DNA of 64,000 nt from Candidatus Ruminococcus avistercoris (GCA_019120315.1 DWVJ01000002.1:1-64000), one strand, 5' to 3'; positions 17,124-25,320 are shown, counted from the stretch's first letter. A program made the numbers and translations. Notes: generated by a model from the sequence alone, not told the origin.

Positions 17124-17637
17124 AAGTCCCGTCTATCACGTAATCGCCGTGCCGGTGGAAAAGATCAAACCCAACACCTATAACCCCAACGCCGTGGCGC
17201 CTCCGGAAATGCGCCTCCTCTACGACAGCATCAAGGCCGACGGTTACACTATGCCCATCGTCTGCTATTACGACAAAGAAGAAGATATTTACATCATCGT
17301 AGATGGATTTCATCGGTACCGGATCATGCTGGAATACCGGGATATCTACGAGAGGGAGAAGGGAATGCTGCCCGTCTCCGTAATCCAGAAACCCCTGGAT
17401 CAGCGGATGGCCAGTACCATCCGACATAACCGGGCACGGGGAAATCATAACGTGGATCTGATGAGCAACATCATCAAAGAACTGCATGAACTGGGGCGCT
17501 CCGACGCCTGGATCTCCAAACACCTGGGCATGGATAAAGATGAAATCCTCCGCCTAAAACAGATCACCGGGCTGGCCGCCCTTTTCAAAGATGTGAATTT
17601 CGGAAAGGCATGGGTACCGGCCGAGGAGGAAGAATAA
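17113..17637 (+). CDS. IbrB-like ParB/Srx-fold protein
   Basis: 174 residues overlapping the IbrA-like gene by 11 bases. The ParB/sulfiredoxin fold is recognised by IKPNTYNPN (about 17-25), VDGFHRYR (about 63-70), and the nucleotide-binding RHNRARGNH (about 100-108), followed by a helical part (HELGRSDAWISKHLGM) resembling an HTH. ParB-fold proteins bind and hydrolyse CTP or ATP. In E. coli, IbrB acts with IbrA in regulating immunoglobulin-binding proteins, but the broad distribution of such pairs on mobile DNA points to a more general, unknown role. Confidence 0.82.
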   Translation: MEFKSPVYHVIAVPVEKIKPNTYNPNAVAPPEMRLLYDSIKADGYTMPIVCYYDKEEDIYIIVDGFHRYRIMLEYRDIYEREKGMLPVSVIQKPLDQRMASTIRHNRARGNHNVDLMSNIIKELHELGRSDAWISKHLGMDKDEILRLKQITGLAALFKDVNFGKAWVPAEEEE

Positions 17638-17722
17638 TCCTCCCCGGCCGATGGCCTGGTTTAATTCTTCGTTTCCATCAGCCAGTCCAATAAACACCTC
17701 ATAACTGCTTTCCCCTGGAGCC

Positions 17723-19732
17723 TTAAAGCTTTTTTACAAACAATGCCCGGATCGCATTGAGGACGGCGATAATCATCACACCCACGTCAGCAAACACCGC
17801 CAGCCACATATTGGCAAAGCCCAGAGCAACCAGCACAAGGCAGGCCAGTTTTACACCGATGGCCACTACGATGTTCTGATAAACGATGCCAAGACACTTG
17901 CGGGAAATCTTGATTGCTTTGCAAATCTGCATGGGGTCGTCGTCCATCAGTACCACATCGGCAGCCTCGATGGCGGCGTCGGAGCCCATGGCGCCCATGG
18001 CGATGCCAATGTCCGCCCGGCGAAGCACCGGAGCGTCGTTGATGCCGTCCCCCACAAAGGCCAGTTTTGCTTTAGCCGGCTTGATGCGAATCAGATCTTC
18101 CACTTTCTCCACCTTATCGGCGGGGAGCAGTTCGCTGTAAACATCGTCCAGTCCCAGGACAGATGCCACCTGGTCTGCCACCTTTTTCGCATCGCCGGTG
18201 AGCATCACTGTTTTGTGGACGCCCGCCGCCTTCAGGGCCTGGATAGCCTCCCTGGAATGGGATTTTACAATATCAGAGATCACAATGTGCCCTGCATATT
18301 TTCCGTCGATCGCCATATGGATGATCGTCCCCACGCTGTGACAGGGAATGGCCTGGATTCCCAGACGATCCATGAGCTTGTCGTTGCCGGCCGCCACCTG
18401 ATGGCCGTCTACCGCAGCAATGACGCCGTTGCCGCTGATTTCCCGGATATCTGTCACCCGGCTGCGGTCGATCTCCATACCATAGGCCTTCTGCAAACTC
18501 TTACTGATGGGGTGGCTGGAAGCGCTCTCTGCCAGGGCGGCATATTCCACCAGCTTGCGTTCGTCCATCTCGTTGTGGTGGATAGCGTTGACCTCGAATA
18601 CCCCCTGCGTCAGGGTGCCGGTTTTGTCGAACACCACGATCTTAGTCTGCGACAATGTCTCCAGATAGTTGGAACCTTTCACCAGCACACCAGCCTTGCT
18701 GGCTCCGCCGATGCCTGCAAAGAAGGACAAGGGGATGGAGATCACCAGCGCACAGGGACAGCTGGCAACAAGGAAGGTCAAAGCCCGGTAGAGCCAGGTT
18801 TCCCAGCCTGCATCCAGTCCCATGCCGAGCATCCGAACCAGAGGCGGCAGCACAGCCAGCGCCAGCGCGGCATAACACACTGCCGGGGTGTATATTTTGG
18901 CAAAGCGGGAAATAAAGTCCTCCGACTTTGATTTCCGGGAGGAGGCGTTCTCTACCAGATCCAGGATTTTGGAGACGGTAGACTCGCCAAACTCCTTAGT
19001 GGTCTGGATGTGAAGCACTCCGATCATGTTGATACAGCCGGAGATGATCTCGTCGCCGGCCCTGACCTCCCGGGGCAGGCTCTCGCCGGTAAGCGCCGCG
19101 GTATTTAGCGTAGATTCACCCTGAACCACTGTGCCGTCGATGGGCACCTTCTCGCCCGGCTGAACCACGATGATAGTGCCGATGCCCACCTCATCTGGAT
19201 CCACCTGCTCCAGCCTGCCGTCCCGCTCAATGTTGGCATAGTCGGGACGAATATCCATCAAATCGCTGATATTACGGCGGCTCTTGCCCACAGCATAGGA
19301 CTGAAACCACTCGCCCACCTGGTAGAACAGCATCACGGCGATGGCCTCCAGGTAGTCACCGTTTTCATATACGGCCAGGGCCAGAGCGCCAAGAGTGGCC
19401 ACGGCCATAAGAAAGTTCTCGTCAAACACCTGCCCGTTGCGAATGCCCTTGAAAGCTTTTCGCAGAATGTCATAGCCAATAATCAGATAGTCCGCCAGGA
19501 AAATCGCCAGACGCATCCAGCGGCCGGCAGTTCCCAGGGATGCAAACGCCTCTGCGCCAAGGAACTGCAAAATTAGCAGTAATACCGCAGCGGCCAGGAT
19601 CCGCCACAACATCACTTTTTGTTTTTTGGTCATACCGGCGGATAGCCTCGTACCGATGATCTGCAGGATCACGGACAGCAGAGCCACCACGATCAGCAGA
19701 CCGTTTACAATATACTCTTGCATTTCATTCAC
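17723..19732 (-). CDS. Heavy-metal P1B-type ATPase (Zn/Cd/Pb type)
   Basis: 669 residues with about eight TM helices. Exports divalent soft metals. Motifs: TGES in the actuator domain, SCPCALV with the CPC metal site, the phosphorylation loop DKTGTLT, and GDGINDAP. The last TM (DVGVMIIAVLNAIR) fits the Zn/Cd subgroup rather than Cu. The usual N-terminal metal-binding domain is missing from this polypeptide; it is encoded separately 17 bases upstream. ATG 19732 was kept; ATG 19723 has better spacing to GAAAGG. Confidence 0.92.
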   Translation of the reverse strand: MNEMQEYIVNGLLIVVALLSVILQIIGTRLSAGMTKKQKVMLWRILAAAVLLLILQFLGAEAFASLGTAGRWMRLAIFLADYLIIGYDILRKAFKGIRNGQVFDENFLMAVATLGALALAVYENGDYLEAIAVMLFYQVGEWFQSYAVGKSRRNISDLMDIRPDYANIERDGRLEQVDPDEVGIGTIIVVQPGEKVPIDGTVVQGESTLNTAALTGESLPREVRAGDEIISGCINMIGVLHIQTTKEFGESTVSKILDLVENASSRKSKSEDFISRFAKIYTPAVCYAALALAVLPPLVRMLGMGLDAGWETWLYRALTFLVASCPCALVISIPLSFFAGIGGASKAGVLVKGSNYLETLSQTKIVVFDKTGTLTQGVFEVNAIHHNEMDERKLVEYAALAESASSHPISKSLQKAYGMEIDRSRVTDIREISGNGVIAAVDGHQVAAGNDKLMDRLGIQAIPCHSVGTIIHMAIDGKYAGHIVISDIVKSHSREAIQALKAAGVHKTVMLTGDAKKVADQVASVLGLDDVYSELLPADKVEKVEDLIRIKPAKAKLAFVGDGINDAPVLRRADIGIAMGAMGSDAAIEAADVVLMDDDPMQICKAIKISRKCLGIVYQNIVVAIGVKLACLVLVALGFANMWLAVFADVGVMIIAVLNAIRALFVKKL

Positions 19733-19749
19733 CTTTCTATTTCGCCTGT

Positions 19750-19968
19750 TTACAGGAAAACCTCGCAGTCGGGTTCCACCTTTTTGCAGGCTTTGCGGAC
19801 TTGCTGCATGACAGCCTTGGGATCCTGTCCCTCCTCGAACTCCACATTCATCTTAAGGGTCATAAAGTTGACGGTAGCCCCCGCCACACCAGCAGTCTTG
19901 CGGGCGGCATCCTCCATCAGGTTCGCGCAGTTGGCGCAGTCCACATCGATTTTGTAGGTTTTTTTCAT
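19750..19968 (-). CDS. Heavy-metal-associated (HMA) domain protein
   Basis: 72 residues from ATG 19968, 9-10 bases after AAAGGAG (ATG 19974 is too close to it). A ferredoxin-like HMA domain with the metal motif DCANCA (Cys 11 and Cys 14). It probably delivers or senses metal for the ATPase encoded directly downstream. The C-terminal tail (CKKVEPDCEVFL) adds two more Cys. The promoter carries two sequence elements shared with the CooC-like operon. Confidence 0.88.
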   Translation of the reverse strand: MKKTYKIDVDCANCANLMEDAARKTAGVAGATVNFMTLKMNVEFEEGQDPKAVMQQVRKACKKVEPDCEVFL

Positions 19969-20003
19969 GATCATAATCTCCTTTCGATCCTCGTTTTGCC
20001 GAA

Positions 20004-20029
20004 AACAATTAAGCATTTATTTAATTGTT
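20004..20029 (-). promoter_or_regulatory. Operator-like inverted repeat at the HMA-ATPase transcription start
   Basis: AACAATTAA-N8-TTAATTGTT, a perfect 9-bp inverted repeat at about +1 to +26 of the predicted transcript and 35 bases before the HMA start. Of its 26 bases, 21 recur at the same place in the CooC-like operon (25321-25346). Size and AT-richness resemble ArsR/SmtB-type operators. Confidence 0.65.
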
Positions 20030-20037
20030 CTATCTGC

Positions 20038-20066
20038 ATTGTAGGGCAAAGAAAACTGGAAATCAA
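20038..20066 (-). promoter_or_regulatory. Promoter of the HMA-ATPase operon
   Basis: TTGATT (20066-20061), 17-bp spacer, TACAAT (20043-20038). The operator-like repeat lies directly downstream and the GGGCAAA repeat about 63-90 bp upstream of the predicted start. Confidence 0.6.
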
Positions 20067-20092
20067 CAGGTGGAGCGCAGATCCTCCTAAGA

Positions 20093-20120
20093 GGGCAAAG
20101 AAAGCTTCTGAATGGGCAAA
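20093..20120. promoter_or_regulatory. GGGCAAA direct repeat, 21-bp spacing (copy A)
   Basis: GGGCAAA at 20093-20099 and 20114-20120, 21 bp apart, with TTCTGAAT between them. It is repeated at 22214-22241 and 25408-25435. Spacing by two helical turns suggests two subunits bound on one face, as AraC-family activators do. Confidence 0.6.
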
Positions 20121-20135
20121 TGCGCACATCGATGC

Positions 20136-20180
20136 AAAAAGGTTCCGACAACGAAACGTAATTCCGTGTCAGAACCTTTT
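20136..20180 (-). terminator. Terminator after the sirtuin pair
   Basis: A 14-base arm AAAAGGTTCTGACA pairs (one mismatch or wobble) with TGTCGGAACCTTTT followed by T on the minus strand, 12 bases past the stop of the second sirtuin. Confidence 0.8.
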
Positions 20181-20192
20181 CTATTTCACAAA

Positions 20193-21038
20193 CTATTTTT
20201 CTGCCTGCGCCGCCCTGAGGGCAGGCAGCAGTTCATCCAGCCGTCCATCCAGACCGAAAGATTTCTCTTTGATGTTGTCCGCGATGTAGACCTCGCCCAG
20301 GTTGATGGTCACATAGGCTGCATTTGGTTCTCTGGCCACCAGCCGCATCAGCGGGGCCTTGATGAGCTGGTTGCGCCAGCCGATACCCAATTCCAGCACC
20401 ACCAGTTTCTTCCCGTGATAGGTATCCAGAAAGTTCTGGAACTGTTCCTGGGCAGCGGTATCCGGGATCATCCGTTCCCCGGCGGCCATGTGAATGTCCA
20501 TGGGCCCGCCGCATTTGGGACAATGGGGCAACAGCTCTGCGGGCACACGGCCGTCCTGCTCTGCCACCGCCAACTGCTCCGCCACCTCCATACTGGGATA
20601 GCGAGTGTCGTGGCAGGGGAGGGCACACTGCATGGTCAGCCAGTTGCCCTCGATCTCATAGATCTTTTCGGGGGCGAAGCCGCACAGCTCAAAGTGACAC
20701 TCTCCGTTGGAAGTGACGATAAAATAATCCTTCCCCCCCACAATGGCCTTCAAATCCTCCATCACCGGCGTAGGCCGGTACTGCCCGCAGTAGTGGCGTA
20801 TGAGCCTTGCCCAGAAGGCCCACTTTTCCTCCTCGCTGGGCCACTGAGCCATCATACCCTGCAAAATGCAGCGCAGTCCGTACTTCCGTTTGAAGTCCCC
20901 AAACAATTCCTCAAAGACCACATTGTCCGCAAACAGATGCAGTCCCTCCGTGATAGACAGGCCATTGCTGGCCCCGATCAGGATGGCGTCTGCCTCTTTG
21001 AGTTTTTCTGCAATAGAGTTCCAGTTTATCATGTTCAT
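20193..21038 (-). CDS. SIR2-family protein, second of a pair, catalytic His replaced by Glu
   Basis: 281 residues. Sirtuin NAD-binding features: GASNGLS (22-28), VTSNGE (108-113), and a zinc ribbon (MQCALPC and CPKCGG). At the position of the catalytic His of deacetylases (xHG) it reads IEG with Glu 130. It resembles the SirTM branch, which ADP-ribosylates lipoylated proteins rather than deacetylating. The ATG overlaps the stop of the upstream sirtuin as ATGA; ATG 21032 is better spaced from GGAAGGAG. No macrodomain, GcvH-L or lipoate ligase gene, the usual SirTM partners, is in the window. Confidence 0.8.
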   Translation of the reverse strand: MNMINWNSIAEKLKEADAILIGASNGLSITEGLHLFADNVVFEELFGDFKRKYGLRCILQGMMAQWPSEEEKWAFWARLIRHYCGQYRPTPVMEDLKAIVGGKDYFIVTSNGECHFELCGFAPEKIYEIEGNWLTMQCALPCHDTRYPSMEVAEQLAVAEQDGRVPAELLPHCPKCGGPMDIHMAAGERMIPDTAAQEQFQNFLDTYHGKKLVVLELGIGWRNQLIKAPLMRLVAREPNAAYVTINLGEVYIADNIKEKSFGLDGRLDELLPALRAAQAEK

Positions 21039-22027
21039 TCGCTCCTTCCTATTTTGCTGTCTCCGTTTTCCATGGCGTTTCGCGTATCCCGCAGCACATT
21101 GCCGATGTCGGCCACGATGGCCATCCCCTTATCCTCCAGCTGCTTGGGCAGGAAATCATATTTGTCGTTGACGGCGATATACCGGGCATGGGGAAAACTG
21201 AGGGTCAGGTTCCAGAAAGGCTCCTGGATAAACATCGGCGTCATGCGGCCCACGCCCAACTCCAGGAACAGAACCCTGCTGTCTTTGTGTTCCAGTACAT
21301 AACGGGAAATTTTCTCATATTGTTCCTCATACTTTTTGCCCTGCAAAAAATTGCCGTATCCCCGCACCCAGGGGAATGCCTCGCCGCCGCAGTGAGGACA
21401 CCGGGGGATCATATCCGCAGGAATAGTCGTTTCCTCTCCCATGGCAGCCATCATTTCCTCAACCGGCTTCACGGCATCCCAGGTGTCGTCTGTGCAGCCG
21501 GCGGCACACTGGAAGAAGCGGTGATCGCCTTGAATTTCCGCTACCTTGTCCTCCGAATAGAGCTTGATGAACTGGGTGTCTTGGTTGGTGGTGAGAACAA
21601 AGAAATCCTTTCCCTTCAGCAGCACGTCCAGGTCGAGATAGGGCTGACGCACCGGGGCGGTCTGGGTGGTGTGCAGGAAGGTGGCAAGGTAAGCCCAGAA
21701 AGCTGCCCGGTCATCCCACTGGCGGAACATTCCATCAAAAGCCCCCTTGAAGTGGTACTTCTTTGCAAATTTGCCGAAGTATTTACGGAAGGAAGCGTTG
21801 TCCTCGTAGTAGAAATCCCCGCCTCCGGCGGCGGACAGGCCGGAGGCTCCACCCACTACAACGCAATCTGCAGTTTTGATCTCCTGTACCAGGCGCTGAA
21901 TCTGTTCTTGATACGCCATCGGCCTTTTGTCTGAAAGCTGATAGGGTGTGCTGCCAGACGCATAGACATGGTAGTATTTGGAGTAATTCATCTGGGTCTG
22001 CATGACCAAATCTTCATAGAAACTCAT
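21035..22027 (-). CDS. SIR2-family protein, SirTM-like, catalytic His replaced by Gln
   Basis: 330 residues. GGASGLSA (59-66) is the Rossmann GAG-type motif, TTNQDTQF (146-153) the NAD-ribose motif, and the catalytic His position reads IQG with Gln 166. The zinc ribbon is CAAGC plus CPHCGG. Gln at this site is the hallmark I associate with SirTM protein ADP-ribosyltransferases. An additional 40-residue N-terminal extension is present. Ribosome site AAAGGA is 9 bases upstream. Cotranscribed with the second sirtuin. The two differ in the replacing residue, so they probably have different activities. Confidence 0.85.
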   Translation of the reverse strand: MSFYEDLVMQTQMNYSKYYHVYASGSTPYQLSDKRPMAYQEQIQRLVQEIKTADCVVVGGASGLSAAGGGDFYYEDNASFRKYFGKFAKKYHFKGAFDGMFRQWDDRAAFWAYLATFLHTTQTAPVRQPYLDLDVLLKGKDFFVLTTNQDTQFIKLYSEDKVAEIQGDHRFFQCAAGCTDDTWDAVKPVEEMMAAMGEETTIPADMIPRCPHCGGEAFPWVRGYGNFLQGKKYEEQYEKISRYVLEHKDSRVLFLELGVGRMTPMFIQEPFWNLTLSFPHARYIAVNDKYDFLPKQLEDKGMAIVADIGNVLRDTRNAMENGDSKIGRSE

Positions 22028-22075
22028 ATCGCCATTCCTTTCAAACTGGTGTTATTTTTATTTTTACTTCAACTC

Positions 22076-22118
22076 ATCTTAGCACCCACTTGCTTTCGTG
22101 TCAATATGTTGTTATAAT
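22076..22118. promoter_or_regulatory. Overlapping divergent promoters, sirtuin pair (-) and leftward-facing start of the CGGC side (+)
   Basis: Minus: TTGACA (22104-22099), 17 bp, TAAGAT (22081-22076), serving the sirtuin pair. Plus: TTGCTT (22090-22095), 17 bp, TATAAT (22113-22118). The shared core, TGTCAATATG followed by YTGTTATAAT and WAAATTAACA, recurs at 26158-26187 between the third DUF3786 gene and the Rrf2 regulator, suggesting one regulator for both. Confidence 0.65.
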
Positions 22119-22213
22119 AAAATTAACATCAAGAGCAACGACACTGTCTCCATTCCTGCCTTCATTGCCTCGCAGAAAATTTTAGATCGTTGCACGAAAA
22201 AACTCTCCCGTTT

Positions 22214-22241
22214 GGGCAAAAAGAAGTTCTGAATGGGCAAT
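22214..22241. promoter_or_regulatory. GGGCAAA direct repeat, 21-bp spacing (copy B)
   Basis: GGGCAAA at 22214-22220 and GGGCAAT at 22235-22241, with TTCTGAAT between, as in copy A. It could serve the CGGC gene (a TATACT at 22262-22267 would place it at about -33 to -60) or, more distantly, the sirtuin pair. Confidence 0.55.
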
Positions 22242-22307
22242 ACAAGACTCTTTTGTCGGACTATACTGAAATTGGAAAAACGGATCACATAATGGAGGAG
22301 GGGCAAT

Positions 22308-22637
22308 ATGAAACTTGGTATTATTCGTTGTATGCAGACAGAGGACTACTGTCCCGGCACTACAGATTTCAAAGCGATAAAAAATAAAATCGGCGCATTC
22401 GCGGATGAAGATGACATTGAATTGGTGGGCTTTACCAATTGCGGTGGCTGCCCAGGGAAACGGGCAGTTCTTCGAGCCCGCCTGCTCAAGAGTCGGGGAG
22501 CGGATACGATCGCTTTTGCTTCCTGTATCAGCAAAGGGACGCCTATTGGCTATCCCTGTCCATTTGCCAAACGTATAAAAGAACTGGTACAAAAAGAAGT
22601 TGGTGAAGATATAAAAATCTTGGATTGCACTCATTGA
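22308..22637 (+). CDS. CGGC-domain protein
   Basis: 109 residues. The family name comes from the conserved CGGCPG seen here at 44-49. Further Cys at about 8, 15, 73, 84 and 106 make it Cys-rich and a likely metal or Fe-S binder. No enzymatic role is established. GGAGGAGGGG lies 4-10 bases before the ATG. It faces the DUF3786 gene across a terminator hairpin and is the only plus-strand gene in this block. Confidence 0.8.
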   Translation: MKLGIIRCMQTEDYCPGTTDFKAIKNKIGAFADEDDIELVGFTNCGGCPGKRAVLRARLLKSRGADTIAFASCISKGTPIGYPCPFAKRIKELVQKEVGEDIKILDCTH

Positions 22638-22665
22638 GGGTAAATCAGGATTTCTCCACCCACTA

Positions 22666-22696
22666 AACGGGCAGACACCGATGGTATCTGCCCGTT
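22666..22696. terminator. Bidirectional hairpin between the CGGC gene and the first DUF3786 gene
   Basis: AACGGGCAGA pairs perfectly with TCTGCCCGTT around an 11-base loop between two convergent genes. The T-runs are short on both sides. Confidence 0.6.
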
Positions 22697-22739
22697 ATTC
22701 ATGACAATAGAAAGTTTATGAAGCGAACTTTCCTTTGTT

Positions 22740-23405
22740 TCAGAATATAGGAAATGTACTTCTGTCCATAGGTACTCCTGCCAGTTTTACGATCCGGTCC
22801 AGGCCGATGGCCGCAATGGTCACCACACTTTCCCCATGGATGAAATCCGTAGCGCTGGCATCAAAAAGAACATTTCCCTGGGCAGGAAATTCGTCGTCCC
22901 CGTCCCAGAACAGGAAGCATACAGGAATACACGCAAAGGCTTTCAGTTCATAACCGGCATCAGACCAAGGCAACTTTTTCCCGCCCAGCTTCTCACAGGC
23001 CTGGGACAGTTCTTTTACATGACCGCTGAACATTCTGGAAAATGGTTCGATCACCCCTTCCTGGAAGGCTTTTGAGAAAGGCGAGGTATCTTTCAGCCGG
23101 TCAAACCGCACCCAGTCATCTTTGTAATGTGCCAGGAGTGACACATAGCCAAACAGGGTATAGACATTCAGCCTTTCATAGCAGGTCACTGGATCGTGAT
23201 CGTCCATGGCGATGATCTTCCCATTTTCTTTATGGACTCCCAGTCTCCTTCCAAAATGACAGATTGTCAGCCAGTCCCCTTCTTCCTTTAATTCCGGCAG
23301 CCTTTTTTTCACTTCTTCCTGATCCATTTTCAGGAACTTCTCTCTCCACTGCTCACACCATTTTTCGTAATTATTGGTTTCATCCATCTGAAATTCTTCC
23401 AGCAT
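22740..23405 (-). CDS. DUF3786 domain protein (paralogue 1)
   Basis: 221 residues from ATG 23405; the frame runs to 23483 but GGGAGAGAAGG precedes 23405. Soluble. The family signature is the C-terminal WDGDDEFPAQGNVLFD block (about 165-180) followed by a Val/Ile-rich helix. DUF3786 has no assigned biochemical function; I recall it near corrinoid and CO-dehydrogenase genes. Last gene of the CooC-like operon, separated by 165 bases containing an inverted repeat. Confidence 0.8.
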   Translation of the reverse strand: MLEEFQMDETNNYEKWCEQWREKFLKMDQEEVKKRLPELKEEGDWLTICHFGRRLGVHKENGKIIAMDDHDPVTCYERLNVYTLFGYVSLLAHYKDDWVRFDRLKDTSPFSKAFQEGVIEPFSRMFSGHVKELSQACEKLGGKKLPWSDAGYELKAFACIPVCFLFWDGDDEFPAQGNVLFDASATDFIHGESVVTIAAIGLDRIVKLAGVPMDRSTFPIF

Positions 23406-23493
23406 TTTCCTTCTCTCCCTTGTTAAATTATTTTCGCCCAGCATTTCCCACCATACTAAAAACACAGACACCCACTCCGGCATGGATATAAGA

Positions 23494-23556
23494 ATGCTCT
23501 AAGTGACCGCTTTACTTACCATGACAAAACCATGATTAAGAAGTCCCTTAGAGCAT
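23494..23556. repeat. 10-bp inverted repeat between two DUF3786 genes
   Basis: ATGCTCTAAG and CTTAGAGCAT flank 43 bases that contain a smaller repeat (ACCATGA twice). It may be a weak terminator or an RNA processing site splitting the operon. Confidence 0.5.
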
Positions 23557-23570
23557 ACATCTTTTGGATT

Positions 23571-24212
23571 CTATTTGCATTTTTTCATATAATCCAGCAC
23601 CACATCTCCGATATAAGCCACGTCTTCCGCCGCATAGGCAAGGGGAAAATTATCCGAAAAAAGGATCTGAGCAGAAGGCGGGAACTCTTCATCCCCTGCC
23701 CAAAGAACAAAACACAGGCTCAGCCCCTCAAAAAATTGAAACTCATAGGCTATGTCTCCGTATTCCTTTTTCTTTCCTTTTAATCCTTTCATAATCGCCC
23801 GAAAGGTATCCAGCCTGTTTCCAAACATCCTTGCCAGCCTCATGATACATCTCCCATAGAACTGACGGTAATACACCTCGCCCCAGGGAAGATCCCGATA
23901 GGAAAGCAGATTCCCCGTAGCCTCCATACAGTCCCCTTCTGTAAAATACCGCAGCACCAGTATTTTCGCATGGATATCATGACACAAAACCGCCTGCGCA
24001 TCTTCTTTATCCAGGCAGTGGATCTCCAGTTTTGGATAACTGACCGTATAATTTTTCTCCATAAATTTCACCTGAAAAAGACCGGCATTTGCATCATAGG
24101 GAATTCCCAGATGACGGCTGATATCCGCCGGATCCATGCTCTGGTATTCAGCCAGATAATGGTGATAGGGCTGCATCTGCAGATTATGTTTGTCATACTG
24201 TTCCTGTAACAT
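23571..24212 (-). CDS. DUF3786 domain protein (paralogue 2)
   Basis: 213 residues. It shares with paralogues 1 and 3 the block WAGDEEFPPSAQILFS near the C-terminus and the pattern VAYIGDVVLDYM at the end. Soluble, no signal peptide. GGAGGAG lies about 7 bases before the ATG. It follows the zinc-ribbon gene by 43 bases. Function unknown. Confidence 0.8.
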   Translation of the reverse strand: MLQEQYDKHNLQMQPYHHYLAEYQSMDPADISRHLGIPYDANAGLFQVKFMEKNYTVSYPKLEIHCLDKEDAQAVLCHDIHAKILVLRYFTEGDCMEATGNLLSYRDLPWGEVYYRQFYGRCIMRLARMFGNRLDTFRAIMKGLKGKKKEYGDIAYEFQFFEGLSLCFVLWAGDEEFPPSAQILFSDNFPLAYAAEDVAYIGDVVLDYMKKCK

Positions 24213-24255
24213 GCGTCTCCTCCTGTTTTGATGCCATGGAAAGAAGATTATCTTT

Positions 24256-24462
24256 TTATTTCTGCTTTAATTCATCCAGATACTGTTCCAGCGCAACGCC
24301 TTCCGGAATCGTAAATCCACACTGGTCGCATATACTGTCTCCTGTCGTCAGATTATCCCGTTCAATCACCTCAATGCTTTCCTTTGCTCCGCATTTTGGG
24401 CAGTCAATCTCTTTGAACACCGCCATTTTCCGGATATCCTGACAGTCCGCAAATACACTCAT
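24256..24462 (-). CDS. Small zinc-ribbon protein
   Basis: 68 residues from ATG 24462 (CAGGTG about 8 bases upstream; the frame extends to 24495). Two CxxC knuckles, CPKC and CDQC, about 28 residues apart, form a zinc ribbon or rubredoxin-like site. An acidic-basic tail follows. It is encoded between the CooC-like ATPase and a DUF3786 protein, so it is probably a metal-binding accessory. Not otherwise recognised. Confidence 0.72.
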   Translation of the reverse strand: MSVFADCQDIRKMAVFKEIDCPKCGAKESIEVIERDNLTTGDSICDQCGFTIPEGVALEQYLDELKQK

Positions 24463-24520
24463 TTTTTTCACCTGCCTTCTGTAAAATCGAAACAACTTTA
24501 TTTTTTATACTGCCATAGCA

Positions 24521-25291
24521 TCAAATTCCCAGTTTTTCTATAATCCCTTTCAGCGCCGCTCTCACCGGAGAATCCGCAGGAAGCTGCACTGTAGGCCGTC
24601 CTTCACAGTCAAAACGGTAAACATCATCATCCTGGGGAACTACGCCCAGTAAATCCAGCTTCTGGTTTTGAATCTCTTCCATAGTCCCCTCATCCAGCTT
24701 GCCGTCCGGCGCCCGGTTCACTATGAGTCCGACCTTTTTGGGATGGAAATTCAACTCTTTCATCAAAGCTGCGATCCTGCCGGCCGCCTGAACCCCTCTC
24801 CTGGAACAATCGCTGACCAGAACGGCGATTTCCATATTGGGGAGAATTCCCCTGCTGATATGTTCCATACCCGCTTCATTATCCACCACGATATAGGGGT
24901 AATGGCTCTGCAGTCTCTGAATCTGCGTCTGTACAATGCCATTGACGAAACAGTAACAGCCCTGTCCCTGGGATCTGCCCATCACCATCAGATCATAATC
25001 GTCTTCCTCCGTCAGCGCATCCGCCAGGCGGCTGTCAAAATATGCTGCCTTTGTCATACCAGCCGGAATCTGATAGCGGGAGTCCGTACCGGCTCTTTCG
25101 ATCTCCTCCCTGAGTTCTCCCAGAGTAATTCCTGTTTCCACACCCAACACCTCATTGAGATTGGCGTTTGCGTCCGCGTCCACCGCCAGCACCGGCTTTT
25201 TCCCTGTCTCGCAAAGATACTGGATCAATAATCCGCACAGCGTTGTCTTTCCCACACCGCCTTTTCCTGATATCGCAATAATATGTCCCAT
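24521..25291 (-). CDS. CooC-like nickel-insertion ATPase (MinD family)
   Basis: 256 residues from ATG 25291, preceded by AAGGAGG; the frame extends to 25381 without support. Deviant Walker A GKGGVGKTT (9-17) and the CooC hallmark Cys pair GCYCF (Cys 112 and Cys 114), which in CooC1 forms the dimer-interface metal site, are intact. CooC proteins drive ATP-dependent Ni insertion into carbon monoxide dehydrogenase or acetyl-CoA synthase. No such target is encoded in the window, so the client may lie elsewhere or differ. First gene of an operon with a zinc-ribbon protein and two DUF3786 proteins. Confidence 0.85.
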   Translation of the reverse strand: MGHIIAISGKGGVGKTTLCGLLIQYLCETGKKPVLAVDADANANLNEVLGVETGITLGELREEIERAGTDSRYQIPAGMTKAAYFDSRLADALTEEDDYDLMVMGRSQGQGCYCFVNGIVQTQIQRLQSHYPYIVVDNEAGMEHISRGILPNMEIAVLVSDCSRRGVQAAGRIAALMKELNFHPKKVGLIVNRAPDGKLDEGTMEEIQNQKLDLLGVVPQDDDVYRFDCEGRPTVQLPADSPVRAALKGIIEKLGI

Positions 25292-25320
25292 AAAGTTCCT
25301 CCTTACTTTCGCGGTTTCAT

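Noticed and set aside
22085-22095. Sigma-54-like promoter (AGCAC-N4-TTGCT)
   Set aside because: The spacing is one base short, the first G is missing, and good sigma-A hexamers overlap it. The regulators present are not sigma-54 activators.
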